In this document: in pieces, positions 7,987 to 15,154 of the stretch | Numbering within the stretch: position 1 is the stretch's first letter | How the letters are laid out: each line of letters starts with the position of its first letter | Assembly (NCBI GenBank): GCA_902470345.1 | Contig: CABRGB010000017.1 | Span: 1-32,341, forward strand | Origin: an uncultured Collinsella sp. | GTDB taxonomy: Bacteria; Actinomycetota; Coriobacteriia; Coriobacteriales; Coriobacteriaceae | Reading direction: 5' to 3' | DNA length: 32,341 nt | Translations under genes and position numbers: made by a program | Notes under the pieces: generated by a model | What the model was told of the DNA's origin: nothing | The model's database searches: none | The model's input: the letters and a program-made list of their open reading frames with translations, nothing else

Positions 7987-9126
7987 TTAGCAGGCTAAAT
8001 CGCGCAAAGCGTCAATCGCGGTGTCGACTTCCTCGTTCGTGTTGAAATACCCAAACGAGAAGCGAACGACACCCTGACGCTCGGTCCCCAGCGCGCGGTG
8101 CATGAGCGGAGCGCAATGGGCGCCGGGGCGCGTCGCAATCCCCCACCCTTGCATGAGTGCATCCGAGATCTCGGCCGAATCGATATCGCCCACGTTGAGC
8201 GACACAATCGCAGAGCGCGTCGGCTGGTCAAAGGCACCATAGAGCTTAATCCCCGGAATCTCGCGCACACCGGCAAGGAAGCGATCCGCCAGTGCTCGCT
8301 CGTGTGCCGCAATCGCCTCGACTCCACCCTGGGCCTCGATAAAGTCGAGACCCGCGGAAAATCCCGCGATGCCGTGACCGTTGAGCGTGCCCGCCTCAAG
8401 GCGCGTGGGCCACTCAAGCGGCTGCAGTGCATCGAAGCTGTGCACACCCGTGCCACCCATGGCCCACGGAGCCACGTCAATGCCCTCCGCAACGGCAAGG
8501 CCGCCGGTGCCTTGCGGACCCATGAGCCCCTTGTGACCGGTAAAGCACACGACGTCGAGCCCCATGGCCTGCATATCGATATGCGCCGCGCCGGCAGACT
8601 GCGAGGCATCGACAATCACAAGTGCGCCGGCCGCATGGGCCATGGCGGCCACGCGCGCAATGTCGACCGCGTTGCCGGTCACATTGGAGGCGTGTGTCAC
8701 CACCACGGCGCGCGTACCGGGCGTGACTAGCCGCTCGAGCTCGTCGTAGTCGAGCACGCCGTTTGCGTCGCAGCCCGCATGCTCAACCGTCACACCCTGC
8801 TCCGTCGCCAAGCGATTGAGCGGACGCAGCACCGAGTTGTGCTCGAGCACCGTCGTGACCACGCGGTCACCGGGGCGCACCACGCCATTGATGACGGTGT
8901 TGAGCGCCGCGGTGGAGTTGGGCGTAAAACACACATGGTCAGCACGCGGGCAGCCCAGCAAGCGCGCAAGCTTGGCGCGACAGCCGTGGATGGTGCGTGC
9001 CGCGTCGAGCGCGCCCGACGTCGCACCGCGTCCGGCATTGCCGAGCGAGCACATCGCCTGCGTCACGGCATCGATGACCGTCTGCGGCTTGTGCATGGTC
9101 GTCGCCGCGTTATCCAGGTAGATCAT
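7987..9126 (-). CDS. Class V aminotransferase-fold cysteine desulfurase-family protein
   Basis: A 379-residue PLP enzyme related to NifS/CsdB. The N-terminus MIYLDNAATT is typical; the Schiff-base lysine lies in CFTGHKGLMGPQGTGG, and RPGAHCAPLMH near the C-terminus holds the candidate catalytic Cys. It fits the subgroup often found beside yedF and DUF3343 genes in selenium-using bacteria. A likely role is releasing S or Se from cysteine or selenocysteine for SelD; this is inferred from context. The ATG at 9126 overlaps the DUF3343 stop by 4 nt (ATGA) and has GGGAGG 8 nt upstream, better than the GTG at 9141. A strong terminator follows. Confidence 0.88.
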   Translation of the reverse strand: MIYLDNAATTMHKPQTVIDAVTQAMCSLGNAGRGATSGALDAARTIHGCRAKLARLLGCPRADHVCFTPNSTAALNTVINGVVRPGDRVVTTVLEHNSVLRPLNRLATEQGVTVEHAGCDANGVLDYDELERLVTPGTRAVVVTHASNVTGNAVDIARVAAMAHAAGALVIVDASQSAGAAHIDMQAMGLDVVCFTGHKGLMGPQGTGGLAVAEGIDVAPWAMGGTGVHSFDALQPLEWPTRLEAGTLNGHGIAGFSAGLDFIEAQGGVEAIAAHERALADRFLAGVREIPGIKLYGAFDQPTRSAIVSLNVGDIDSAEISDALMQGWGIATRPGAHCAPLMHRALGTERQGVVRFSFGYFNTNEEVDTAIDALRDLAC

Positions 9127-9374
9127 CGCACGACCTCCCACATGTCAATCACCGTAAAGCCCTCGGTGGGAACGCCCGCCGCGGCGAGTTCGCCGCGCAG
9201 CAGGTCCTCATCGGCAGGCAACGCCTTCCACGCCAGACCGCAGCCGGCAGCGACCTCCCCAGGCACGGGAATCGTTCGCCCGGGAAGGCCGCGCTCAATG
9301 CACAGGGACTCGCAACCCATGGCGGCCGCCGTGGTGGGAAACGTGATGACAAGCGCCGGGCGCTTCTCCCTCAT
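9123..9374 (-). CDS. DUF3343 protein, putative Se/S carrier
   Basis: An 83-residue protein that matches small DUF3343-type proteins in size, build (RPALVITFPTTAAAMGCESL, then PVPGEVAAGCGLAWK) and neighbours. The two Cys residues, one in the MGCE helix and one in AGCGL, are the conserved thiols of the family. No enzymatic role is proven for the family; a sulfur- or selenium-carrier role is suggested from constant proximity to selD, yedF and a desulfurase. The ATG at 9374 has GGAG 7 nt upstream; a TTG five codons earlier is less likely. It overlaps the next gene by 4 nt, so the two are translationally coupled. Confidence 0.85.
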   Translation of the reverse strand: MREKRPALVITFPTTAAAMGCESLCIERGLPGRTIPVPGEVAAGCGLAWKALPADEDLLRGELAAAGVPTEGFTVIDMWEVVR

Positions 9375-9393
9375 GGCAACTCCAACCAATACG

Positions 9394-10020
9394 CTACGGG
9401 CGCACGACGCGCACGGCCTGCTCCATCTTCTCCACGATCACGTACATGTTGGTGACCTCGCCCACCGCAAGCTGGTCTTTAATGCCATAGTGGTCGAGGC
9501 AGGTACCGCAGGTGAGAATCTCGACACCCTGCTCAGCCAGGCCCTTCAGATCATCGAGCACCGGCGAGCCCTCGACGGTGAGCTTGGCGCCGCCGTTGTA
9601 GAACAGCATGGTCGCGGGCAGCTCCTCCTGCTGCGTCACGGCAAAGATAAACGCCTTCATGAGTTTGTGGCCCAGCTCGTCGTCGCCGCGGCCCATGCAG
9701 TCGGTGTAGACGGAAATGACGAGCTTGCCCTTGCCGGCGCTGGCATCACAGAAGGCAGCGCCATCCTGCTCGGGATCGGCCACGGCAACGGCGCCAGAGG
9801 TCGCCACGGTCACGTGCCACTCGGCGTCAGAAACCTTCTCGACCGAGGCCGTGCAGCCCTTCTCCTGCGCCATCTTGGAGATGTTCTTGACGGCGGTCTC
9901 GTTATCGACCGAGGTCACCACGGCACCCTCGCCATCGAGTTGTTTGAGCGCCTTAAGCGTCTTGACGACGGGCAGAGGGCAGGCATCGCCCATGGCATTG
10001 ACTTCAATCTTGGTAGACAT
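9394..10020 (-). CDS. yedF: Selenium-metabolism sulfurtransferase-like protein YedF
   Basis: A 208-residue two-domain protein. Residues 1-75 form a TusA/SirA-like domain with the conserved Cys in GDACPLPVV (C14). The C-terminal part (about 100-208) is DsrE-like, with KLVISVYTDCMGRGDDELG and a CGTCLDHYG motif. This fusion is typical of the selenium-associated YedF family; selenium transfer to SelD is proposed but not established. The start at 10020 is preceded by AAAGGAA about 8 nt upstream; the open frame continues farther upstream only through out-of-frame selD sequence. It lies 61 nt after selD and 19 nt before the DUF3343 gene in the same operon. Confidence 0.9.
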   Translation of the reverse strand: MSTKIEVNAMGDACPLPVVKTLKALKQLDGEGAVVTSVDNETAVKNISKMAQEKGCTASVEKVSDAEWHVTVATSGAVAVADPEQDGAAFCDASAGKGKLVISVYTDCMGRGDDELGHKLMKAFIFAVTQQEELPATMLFYNGGAKLTVEGSPVLDDLKGLAEQGVEILTCGTCLDHYGIKDQLAVGEVTNMYVIVEKMEQAVRVVRP

Positions 10021-10081
10021 AGCAAATTCCTTTCGAAAGAACCGTTCTAGAGAACGGTAAACAGTTACATAAACGTGCGGG

Positions 10082-11131
10082 CTAGCGGACAACGTGGACG
10101 GCAGGACCGCCTGGCACCGGTTCGCACACGCGACCGACGACGGCGGCGATACGTCCTTCGGCATGCAGACGGCGCGCAAGCTCATCCACATCGGCAGCAG
10201 GCGCCGCGATAAGCAAACCACCCGAGGTCTGCGGATCGTACAGCGCATCCAGCATACCCGGCTCCAGGTCCTCGTCGGCAGCCACGCGCGGGCCAAAGAA
10301 GTCCTGGTTGCGGTAGGAGCCCGCGGGGATAATGCCCAAACGCGCCATATCGAGCACCCGGTCAAAGAGCGGCACCGACTCCGACGCAAGCTCAACCTGC
10401 ACGCCCGAGCCCTCGGCCATCTCGCATGCATGCCCGATCAAACCAAAGCCCGTAATGTCTGTGCAGCCGTGAAGTTCGAGCCCCTCGGCCAAACGAATCG
10501 GTGCCTCGTTGAGGGTGCGCATCGAGTCGAACATCGGACCAGCCTCGTCCTGCTCGATGAGACCGCCCTTAATGGCCGTGGTGATAATACCCGAGCCGAT
10601 CGCCTTGGTCAGCAGCAGAACATCACCCACGCGCGCGCCGCTGTTGGCGAGCATGCGGTCGAGCGCGACAAAGCCGCTCACGGACAGACCGTACTTGGGC
10701 TCGTCGTCGTTGATGGTGTGACCGCCCGCGATGGTGCAGCCGGCCTCGACGCACTTGTCGGCGCCACCCGCCAAAATCTGCCCGGCAACCTCAACGCCCA
10801 GACAACTGGGTATGCACAGCAAGTTCATGGCATGGCTCGGCCGCCCGCCCATGGCGTAGATGTCCGACAGCGAGTTGGCCGCGGCAATCTGGCCAAACAG
10901 AAACGGGTCGTCGACCATCGGCGGGAAGAAGTCGATGGACTGCACGAGCCCCAGGTTCTCCCCTACGCGGAAGACGCTCGCATCGTCGGAAGTATCGAAC
11001 CCCACGAGCAAGTTGTCGTTATGCACATTGGGCAAATCGCCCAGGACCTGGGCGAGGGCTCCGGGAGCCAACTTAGCGGCTCAACCGCTCGCGGCCGTCA
11101 TAGACGTGAGCTTAATCTGATCGTCAGCCAT
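10082..11131 (-). CDS. selD: Selenophosphate synthetase, itself a selenoprotein (Sec17)
   Basis: A 349-residue enzyme making selenophosphate from selenide and ATP, the selenium donor for selenocysteine. Reading from ATG 11131 (GGAGG 6-7 nt upstream) gives an in-frame TGA at 11081-11083, codon 17, in the context SG-U-AAK. This is the place of catalytic Cys17 in E. coli SelD, and K20 also aligns, so UGA is read as Sec. The rest is a standard SelD: GFDTSDDASVFRV, FFPPMVDDPFLFGQIAAAN, GGHTINDDEPKYGLSV, DITGFGLIGHACEM and DPQTSGGLL. A reading that starts after the UGA would lose the active site. It is downstream of the dehydratase activator and upstream of yedF. Confidence 0.95.
11038..11083 (-). 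promoter_or_regulatory. Candidate SECIS region of selD
   Basis: After the UGA (11081-11083) the minus transcript has two possible hairpins. GGCUC/GAGCC with a CCG loop lies at 11057-11069. CGCCCAG/CUGGGCG, apex AGGUCCU, lies at 11038-11054. The second carries a GGUC apex but sits about 12 nt farther from the UGA than in fdhF, so which one SelB uses is unclear. Confidence 0.5.
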
Positions 11132-11201
11132 CGATACCTCCTCTCATCGGGCAATCATTTTCTCCCAGTATACGCATGAATGCGAGCCTACGGCGGATGC
11201 A

Positions 11202-11966
11202 TTAATTGAGCGCCTGTGCGCGAATCGCCGCACCGATGGCACCGGCAAAGCGAGCCTGGGGCGAGGTGGTCACCGGCGACCCCAGTAGCTCGCCCAACCG
11301 TTCAACGACATAGGCGTTTTCGCACAGGCCGCCGGTCAGATAGTACGGGGCGCCCGCGGCCTGCCCGGCCATGGTCGCCACGCGCGAAACCACGCTGTCG
11401 ATCACGCCACGCGCAATGTTCTCGCGCGGCTCGCCGCGACCGATCAGGCTGATGACCTCGCTTTCGGCAAACACCGTGCACATGCTGCTGATCTTGGTGG
11501 GCTCGCCGGAACGCGCCAGGTCGGCCATCTGCTGCTGGGAAATGCCTAGGCGGTCGGCCATGATCTCCAAAAAGCGCCCCGTGCCGGCGGCGCACTTGTC
11601 GTTCATGGCGAACTTGGCCACGCGACCGCCCTTGAGCTGGATGACCTTGGTGTCCTGGCCGCCCACGTCAATCACCGTGCCGTGATCGCCAAACAGACGC
11701 ACGGCACCGGTGCCGTGGCAGGTAATCTCGGTCACGACCTTATGCGCATAGCGCACGGCGACACGACCGTAGCCGGTCGCGACCACGCGAACATCGTCGC
11801 CCGTCACGTCATAACCCGCCGCTGCCAGTGCCTCGCGCAACCGCTCGGAAGCATCGACCGAGGAGAACCCGGTTGGCTGCACGCACGTCCACGCCACCGA
11901 ACCATCCCCATCGACCACAGCGGCCTTAGCCGCCGTAGACCCGATATCGATCCCGATCCCTATCAT
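11202..11966 (-). CDS. Acyl-CoA dehydratase activase-type ATPase (HgdC/YjiL family)
   Basis: A 254-residue ASKHA-fold ATPase. Phosphate-binding blocks are IGIDIGSTAAK at the N-terminus, VIDVGGQDTK, and YLTGGLCEN near the C-terminus. C125 in NDKCAAGTGRF and C163 in SSMCTVFAE are spaced like the two cysteines per subunit of HgdC that hold the [4Fe-4S] cluster bridging the homodimer. Family members use ATP hydrolysis to drive one electron at very low potential into a dehydratase or double-cubane partner; two such partners lie directly upstream in the same direction. The 155-nt gap to the preceding gene holds a long-hairpin repeat. The substrate of the system is unknown. Confidence 0.9.
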   Translation of the reverse strand: MIGIGIDIGSTAAKAAVVDGDGSVAWTCVQPTGFSSVDASERLREALAAAGYDVTGDDVRVVATGYGRVAVRYAHKVVTEITCHGTGAVRLFGDHGTVIDVGGQDTKVIQLKGGRVAKFAMNDKCAAGTGRFLEIMADRLGISQQQMADLARSGEPTKISSMCTVFAESEVISLIGRGEPRENIARGVIDSVVSRVATMAGQAAGAPYYLTGGLCENAYVVERLGELLGSPVTTSPQARFAGAIGAAIRAQALN

Positions 11967-12020
11967 GGCTCTCTCCCAATCTAAACATCAAAGACAGCGG
12001 CGCGTTCAGGCGCCTTAGCT

Positions 12021-12125
12021 CTAGGTTTCTCAGGTGCCGGAGATTGCCCCGAAAGAGGAGCGCAGCGTACTTTGGGTACGCAAGCGACGGTTTGAGGGCC
12101 AAGATCCGGTGCCTGAGGAAGCTAG
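12021..12125 (+). repeat. Long-hairpin repeat, copy A
   Basis: About 104 bp that fold into one long stem as written on the plus strand. CTAG-TTTCTCAGGTGCCGGA on the left pairs with TCCGGTGCCTGAGGAA-CTAG on the right, with tandem U-G/G-U pairs in GGUGCC. The core reads GAAAGAGGAG, a GCGTAC/GTACGC mini-hairpin, then GCGACGGTTTGA. It lies in the dehydratase-activase spacer and its right end includes the stop codon of the gene at 12122. Copies B and C lie at 13323 and 28887. Confidence 0.85.
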
Positions 12126-13285
12126 AGGGTTTCGATGAAGGCGGCGATGCGGGTCTCGATCTGGCCCATGTCGCCGTTGCTGTAGTCGGTCTCGATCTTC
12201 ATATACGGAATACCCGCACCCTCGACAGCCTCCTGCATGCGCGCACTCTCCACGTTAAAGGTGTGGCACGCCTGGAGCACGCTCTCCACTACGCCATCGA
12301 CGTGATACTTCTCGCACATGGCCAGCGTGTTCTGCATACGACCGTCGTTGGGCGTCATGACCGAGCAGTTAATGTCCAGGTAGCGATCGGCGATAGCGCG
12401 CAGAATATCGGGAGCCTCCGGGTCGATCATCATGGCCGCCGTGCGCTCGCCCGAGCAGTCGTCCATGCACACGACCACGCCGCCGTTGGACTCGATGGCG
12501 CGGCCGATTTTGTTGATCACGCCGCCCACCGGGCAGCCGGTGATCAGAATGCGCTTGGCATCCGCCGCAACCGGGCGCTCGCCCGCGTCGTAGACCTCGC
12601 GCAGCTTGACAACCTTTTGCTCCAGCTGCTGCGTATAGGCCTCGATATCAAAGCTGAACGTACCGGCAAACATGGTGCTCATCAGGTCGACGCCGCTCAT
12701 GGCCGCCGGCTGATTGGCCTGCAGCGCAAACATGTCGAGCTGGGCCGCACGCAAGCGGTTGCGGCGGCGCACAGCGGCGCGCAGGTCATCGTCGGTAATC
12801 GTGATGCCGTAGAAGACCTCGAGCTCCTCCTTGAGCAGGCGGCACTCCTCGTACCAGCCCTCGCGCTCGTAGGCGCGGTCGCGACCCTGAGGAAGATGCA
12901 GAATGTGCGTGCGCTTGAGCTCGTTGAGCAGCTCGTACATCTTCTTCTTGCCGTCGCAGGTGGTCTCGCCGATGATCATGTCGCTAAAGTACGTAAACGG
13001 GCACTTTTGCGAATAGGCAAAACCGTACGTCGACTTGATGAGCGGACACAAATTTGCCGGCAGCACCTTCTCGGCCTCGGGAATCACCTCGTCGGACGTA
13101 CCGCACAGAGCCACGCTCGAGGCGCCCGCGGCATCGATAATCTCGAGCGGCGTATAGCTGCACAAAAAGCCGACCAGGCGATTACCCGCCTGCTTATAAT
13201 CCTTGACGCGAATAAACGCCGCCTTGCGCTGCTCGTTGAACTCCTCAAACGTGCGCGGCAACGGCTGCTCAATATTTTCCGACAT
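12122..13285 (-). CDS. 2-hydroxyacyl-CoA dehydratase / double-cubane cluster protein family (YjiM-like)
   Basis: A 387-residue protein of the HgdB/BadE/double-cubane family. Five cysteines lie in the N-terminal half at 42 (FLCSYTP), 61 (LCGTSD), 80 (NLCPLIKS), 95 (KCPFTYFSD) and 110 (TTCDGKKK). The paralog at 13442 has the same five at the same spacing (19, 19, 15, 15). NLCPLIKS and CDGKKK are strong family marks. The size fits E. coli YjiM and the double-cubane cluster proteins, which take low-potential electrons from an activase. The ATG at 13285 has AAGGAG 6 nt upstream; longer readings run into the repeat. Whether it is a CoA-ester dehydratase or another small-molecule reductase cannot be read from the sequence. 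Confidence 0.87.
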   Translation of the reverse strand: MSENIEQPLPRTFEEFNEQRKAAFIRVKDYKQAGNRLVGFLCSYTPLEIIDAAGASSVALCGTSDEVIPEAEKVLPANLCPLIKSTYGFAYSQKCPFTYFSDMIIGETTCDGKKKMYELLNELKRTHILHLPQGRDRAYEREGWYEECRLLKEELEVFYGITITDDDLRAAVRRRNRLRAAQLDMFALQANQPAAMSGVDLMSTMFAGTFSFDIEAYTQQLEQKVVKLREVYDAGERPVAADAKRILITGCPVGGVINKIGRAIESNGGVVVCMDDCSGERTAAMMIDPEAPDILRAIADRYLDINCSVMTPNDGRMQNTLAMCEKYHVDGVVESVLQACHTFNVESARMQEAVEGAGIPYMKIETDYSNGDMGQIETRIAAFIETL

Positions 13286-13322
13286 ATAACTCCTTAACAA
13301 ACCTTTTAACCAACCAAGGAGA

Positions 13323-13424
13323 CGGCTTTCCCAGGTGCCCGAGGTTGCCGTGAAAGAGGAGTCGCCGCGTACTTTGGTACGCAAGCGACGGTTTGAACGG
13401 CAAGATCGGGTGCCTGGGAAGCCG
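13323..13424 (+). repeat. Long-hairpin repeat, copy B
   Basis: The same element as copy A. Left arm CGGCTTTCCCAGGTGCCCGA and right arm TCGGGTGCCTGGGAAGCCG pair with one bulged T, then TTGCCGT pairs with ACGGCAA. The core is GAAAGAGGAG, GCGTAC/GTACGC and GCGACGGTTTGA. Relative to copy A several stem pairs are exchanged on both sides, so pairing is kept. It fills the 156-nt spacer between the two dehydratase-family genes. Confidence 0.87.
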
Positions 13425-13441
13425 CCGGGACGGATATAGCC

Positions 13442-14725
13442 CTAAATGGTTTCCAAGAAAGCCTCAATCCTGGTTTGCAGTTGGCCTGCATCCTCGCCGG
13501 CGTAGTCGGTCGTGATGTGCATAAACGGAATGCCTGCCTCCTCGGCGGCCTTCTCCACGGCAAACGACTCCATCTCATAGAGCGTGCAGAACTGCAGGGC
13601 CACGTCGACGATGCCGTCGGCATGCAGGTCCTTGGCCATCTGGACAATGTCCTTCATACGCTGGTCGTTGGGCGTAAAGACGGCGCAGTTGATTTTGAAG
13701 TAGCGCTCGGCGATGGCGTCGAGCATCTCGTCGACCGTCTCACCGGACTCGTCGACCAGGTCCTTGTAGTAGCGCGAGCCCGTGCAGGACTCCTCGCCTA
13801 CCACAACGCCGCCGGCCTTCTCGATAAGGTTGAACAGTTTCCAGTTGGGCACGGCCATGGGCGTACCGGTGTACAGGATGCGCTTGGTGCCCTTGGGCGC
13901 CACGCCCTCGCCAGCCTCAACGCGCTGCTCGCACTCAGCCGCCATATCGTTAATGGCTCCGGTCAGACGCGGCGTGTCATCCATAAAGGCGGCCTGAACG
14001 GTCAGCAGGCTGTCGAGACCGCTGATGGGCGCCGGATCGGCAGCGCGGGTCGCAGCCAGACGCTGCAGGGCGCGACGCTTCTCGTTGACGGCGTGGGTGG
14101 CAGCCTTCAGGCGCTCGGGCGTAATCTTGACGCCGCACTCGTCCTCGATCTTGGCCGCGAGCTTCTTGACCTCGGCCTTCCAGGTCACGAGCGTCGACTC
14201 GTCGTGCACGTTGGGGATATCCATGACGTACATGTTCTTTTGCGTGGCAAAGAACTCGTAGGCCTTCTTCTTGCCATCGCAGGTGTTCTCGCCCACCACC
14301 AGGTCGCTCGACTCAATGTAGGGGCAGACCTCGCCCAGCTTAAAGCCGGCAAAGCTCTTAATGAGCGGACAGGTGTTGCGCGGCAGATGCTCCTCGACCT
14401 TGTCGGTCGCCCAGTCGGCACCCGAGCACAGGCCCACAGGAATGCCGTCACAGGCAAGTACGATCTCCTCGGGCACGTAGACGCAGAACGAACCGACGAT
14501 CTTGGTGGCCTCGCCGGCCTCCTTCTTGTCGAGCATCTCCTTAATACGGCCACTGTGGATGTTGGTGGCGACAAAATCCAGGTAGGACGTGGACTTGGGG
14601 CGATTATTCTGCGTCAGGAACATATCGCCGTACATCTGGCCCACGGCGCCCAGCAGCATGTCGTGGTCGGCAAGATTCATGCCGAGGCTCTCCCACATCG
14701 GATGGAAATCAAATTCTTCAGCCAT
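13442..14725 (-). CDS. 2-hydroxyacyl-CoA dehydratase / double-cubane cluster protein family, second paralog
   Basis: A 427-residue paralog of the next gene, with the same cysteine ladder at 81, 100, 119, 134 and 149 (FCVYVPEE, LCSGADW, NTCPLIKSF, EVCPYIESSD, NTCDGKKK). It carries about 39 extra N-terminal residues (EFDFHPMWESLGMNLADHD) with no Cys. The C-terminal domain repeats the family blocks ILYTGTPM, GEESCTGSRYY and INCAVFTPNDQRM. Two tandem family members plus an activase recall the two-subunit HgdAB arrangement, but both proteins keep all five Cys here. The ATG at 14725 has GAGGGG about 8 nt upstream. A 260-nt leader with a small ORF separates it from the likely promoter. Confidence 0.87.
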   Translation of the reverse strand: MAEEFDFHPMWESLGMNLADHDMLLGAVGQMYGDMFLTQNNRPKSTSYLDFVATNIHSGRIKEMLDKKEAGEATKIVGSFCVYVPEEIVLACDGIPVGLCSGADWATDKVEEHLPRNTCPLIKSFAGFKLGEVCPYIESSDLVVGENTCDGKKKAYEFFATQKNMYVMDIPNVHDESTLVTWKAEVKKLAAKIEDECGVKITPERLKAATHAVNEKRRALQRLAATRAADPAPISGLDSLLTVQAAFMDDTPRLTGAINDMAAECEQRVEAGEGVAPKGTKRILYTGTPMAVPNWKLFNLIEKAGGVVVGEESCTGSRYYKDLVDESGETVDEMLDAIAERYFKINCAVFTPNDQRMKDIVQMAKDLHADGIVDVALQFCTLYEMESFAVEKAAEEAGIPFMHITTDYAGEDAGQLQTRIEAFLETI

Positions 14726-14884
14726 GACGGTTCCCCTCTCGAACCAAAAACGGATAACAGCGGTATCGATGCACGACGGACGGCGATTGCCCGGCCGTGC
14801 TCAAACCCGGAATTTTGGGGAACCTGCTTTGCAGCTGATTATTTAGTTGTGCGTCGTCTCTCCCGGAGCCGTGAACATACCTGC

Positions 14885-14953
14885 TCATATGCGACTCCGA
14901 GCCATATATAGGGCGCGCGCGGCAACGCGGCGAATGTATGTCGTCTGCGGCAT
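14885..14953 (-). CDS. Putative 22-residue leader ORF of the dehydratase-selenium operon
   Basis: A short ORF, MPQTTYIRRVAARALYMARSRI, whose ATG at 14953 is preceded by AAAGGAGGG with a 7-nt spacer, a stronger ribosome site than many genes in this window have. It begins about 25 nt after the inferred transcription start and ends about 160 nt before the first structural gene. It has five arginines and no clear family. It may be a regulatory leader peptide; translation is inferred from the ribosome site only. Confidence 0.45.
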   Translation of the reverse strand: MPQTTYIRRVAARALYMARSRI

Positions 14954-14983
14954 ATGCGCACCCTCCTTTACAAGTTAAGGTCA

Positions 14984-15021
14984 ACTATATCAACGGTCGT
15001 CGACCATGCGAACACCGTTGA
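14984..15021 (-). promoter_or_regulatory. Candidate promoter with overlapping inverted-repeat operator
   Basis: On the minus strand TATAGT (14984-14989) makes a -10 box, with TTCGCA as a weak -35 box 17 bp upstream. Filling the space is an inverted repeat, TCAACGGT (14990-14997) and ACCGTTGA (15014-15021), containing a second palindrome GGTCGTCGACC. A regulator bound here would cover the promoter. The rest of the spacer 14726-15154 holds the leader ORF and AT-rich sequence near 15050-15085. Confidence 0.5.
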
Positions 15022-15113
15022 CATTCGTACGACAGCGTCGTGTGCCGTCGTTTAATAAATAATTATCTGTGTTGATAAGAGTTTGTCATCCATCATTCGG
15101 CGAACGGCAAGAC

Positions 15114-15143
15114 AAAGCCGCCGAGGCTTATATCCCCGACGGC
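15114..15143 (-). terminator. Candidate terminator of the mod operon
   Basis: On the minus strand GCCGUCGGGG pairs with CCUCGGCGGC through ten positions, two of them G-U, and TTTGTCTT follows. It lies just after the modC stop. The tail is imperfect. Confidence 0.5.
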
Positions 15144-15154
15144 ATTACCCGGCG

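Noticed and set aside
12021..13424. CRISPR-like array
   Set aside because: The repeats are long hairpins about 1.2 kb apart with genes between them, with no short regular spacers or cas genes.
13475..14911. Long plus-strand ORF opposite the dehydratase-like gene
   Set aside because: The minus-strand gene has clear conserved cysteine motifs; the plus frame has none.
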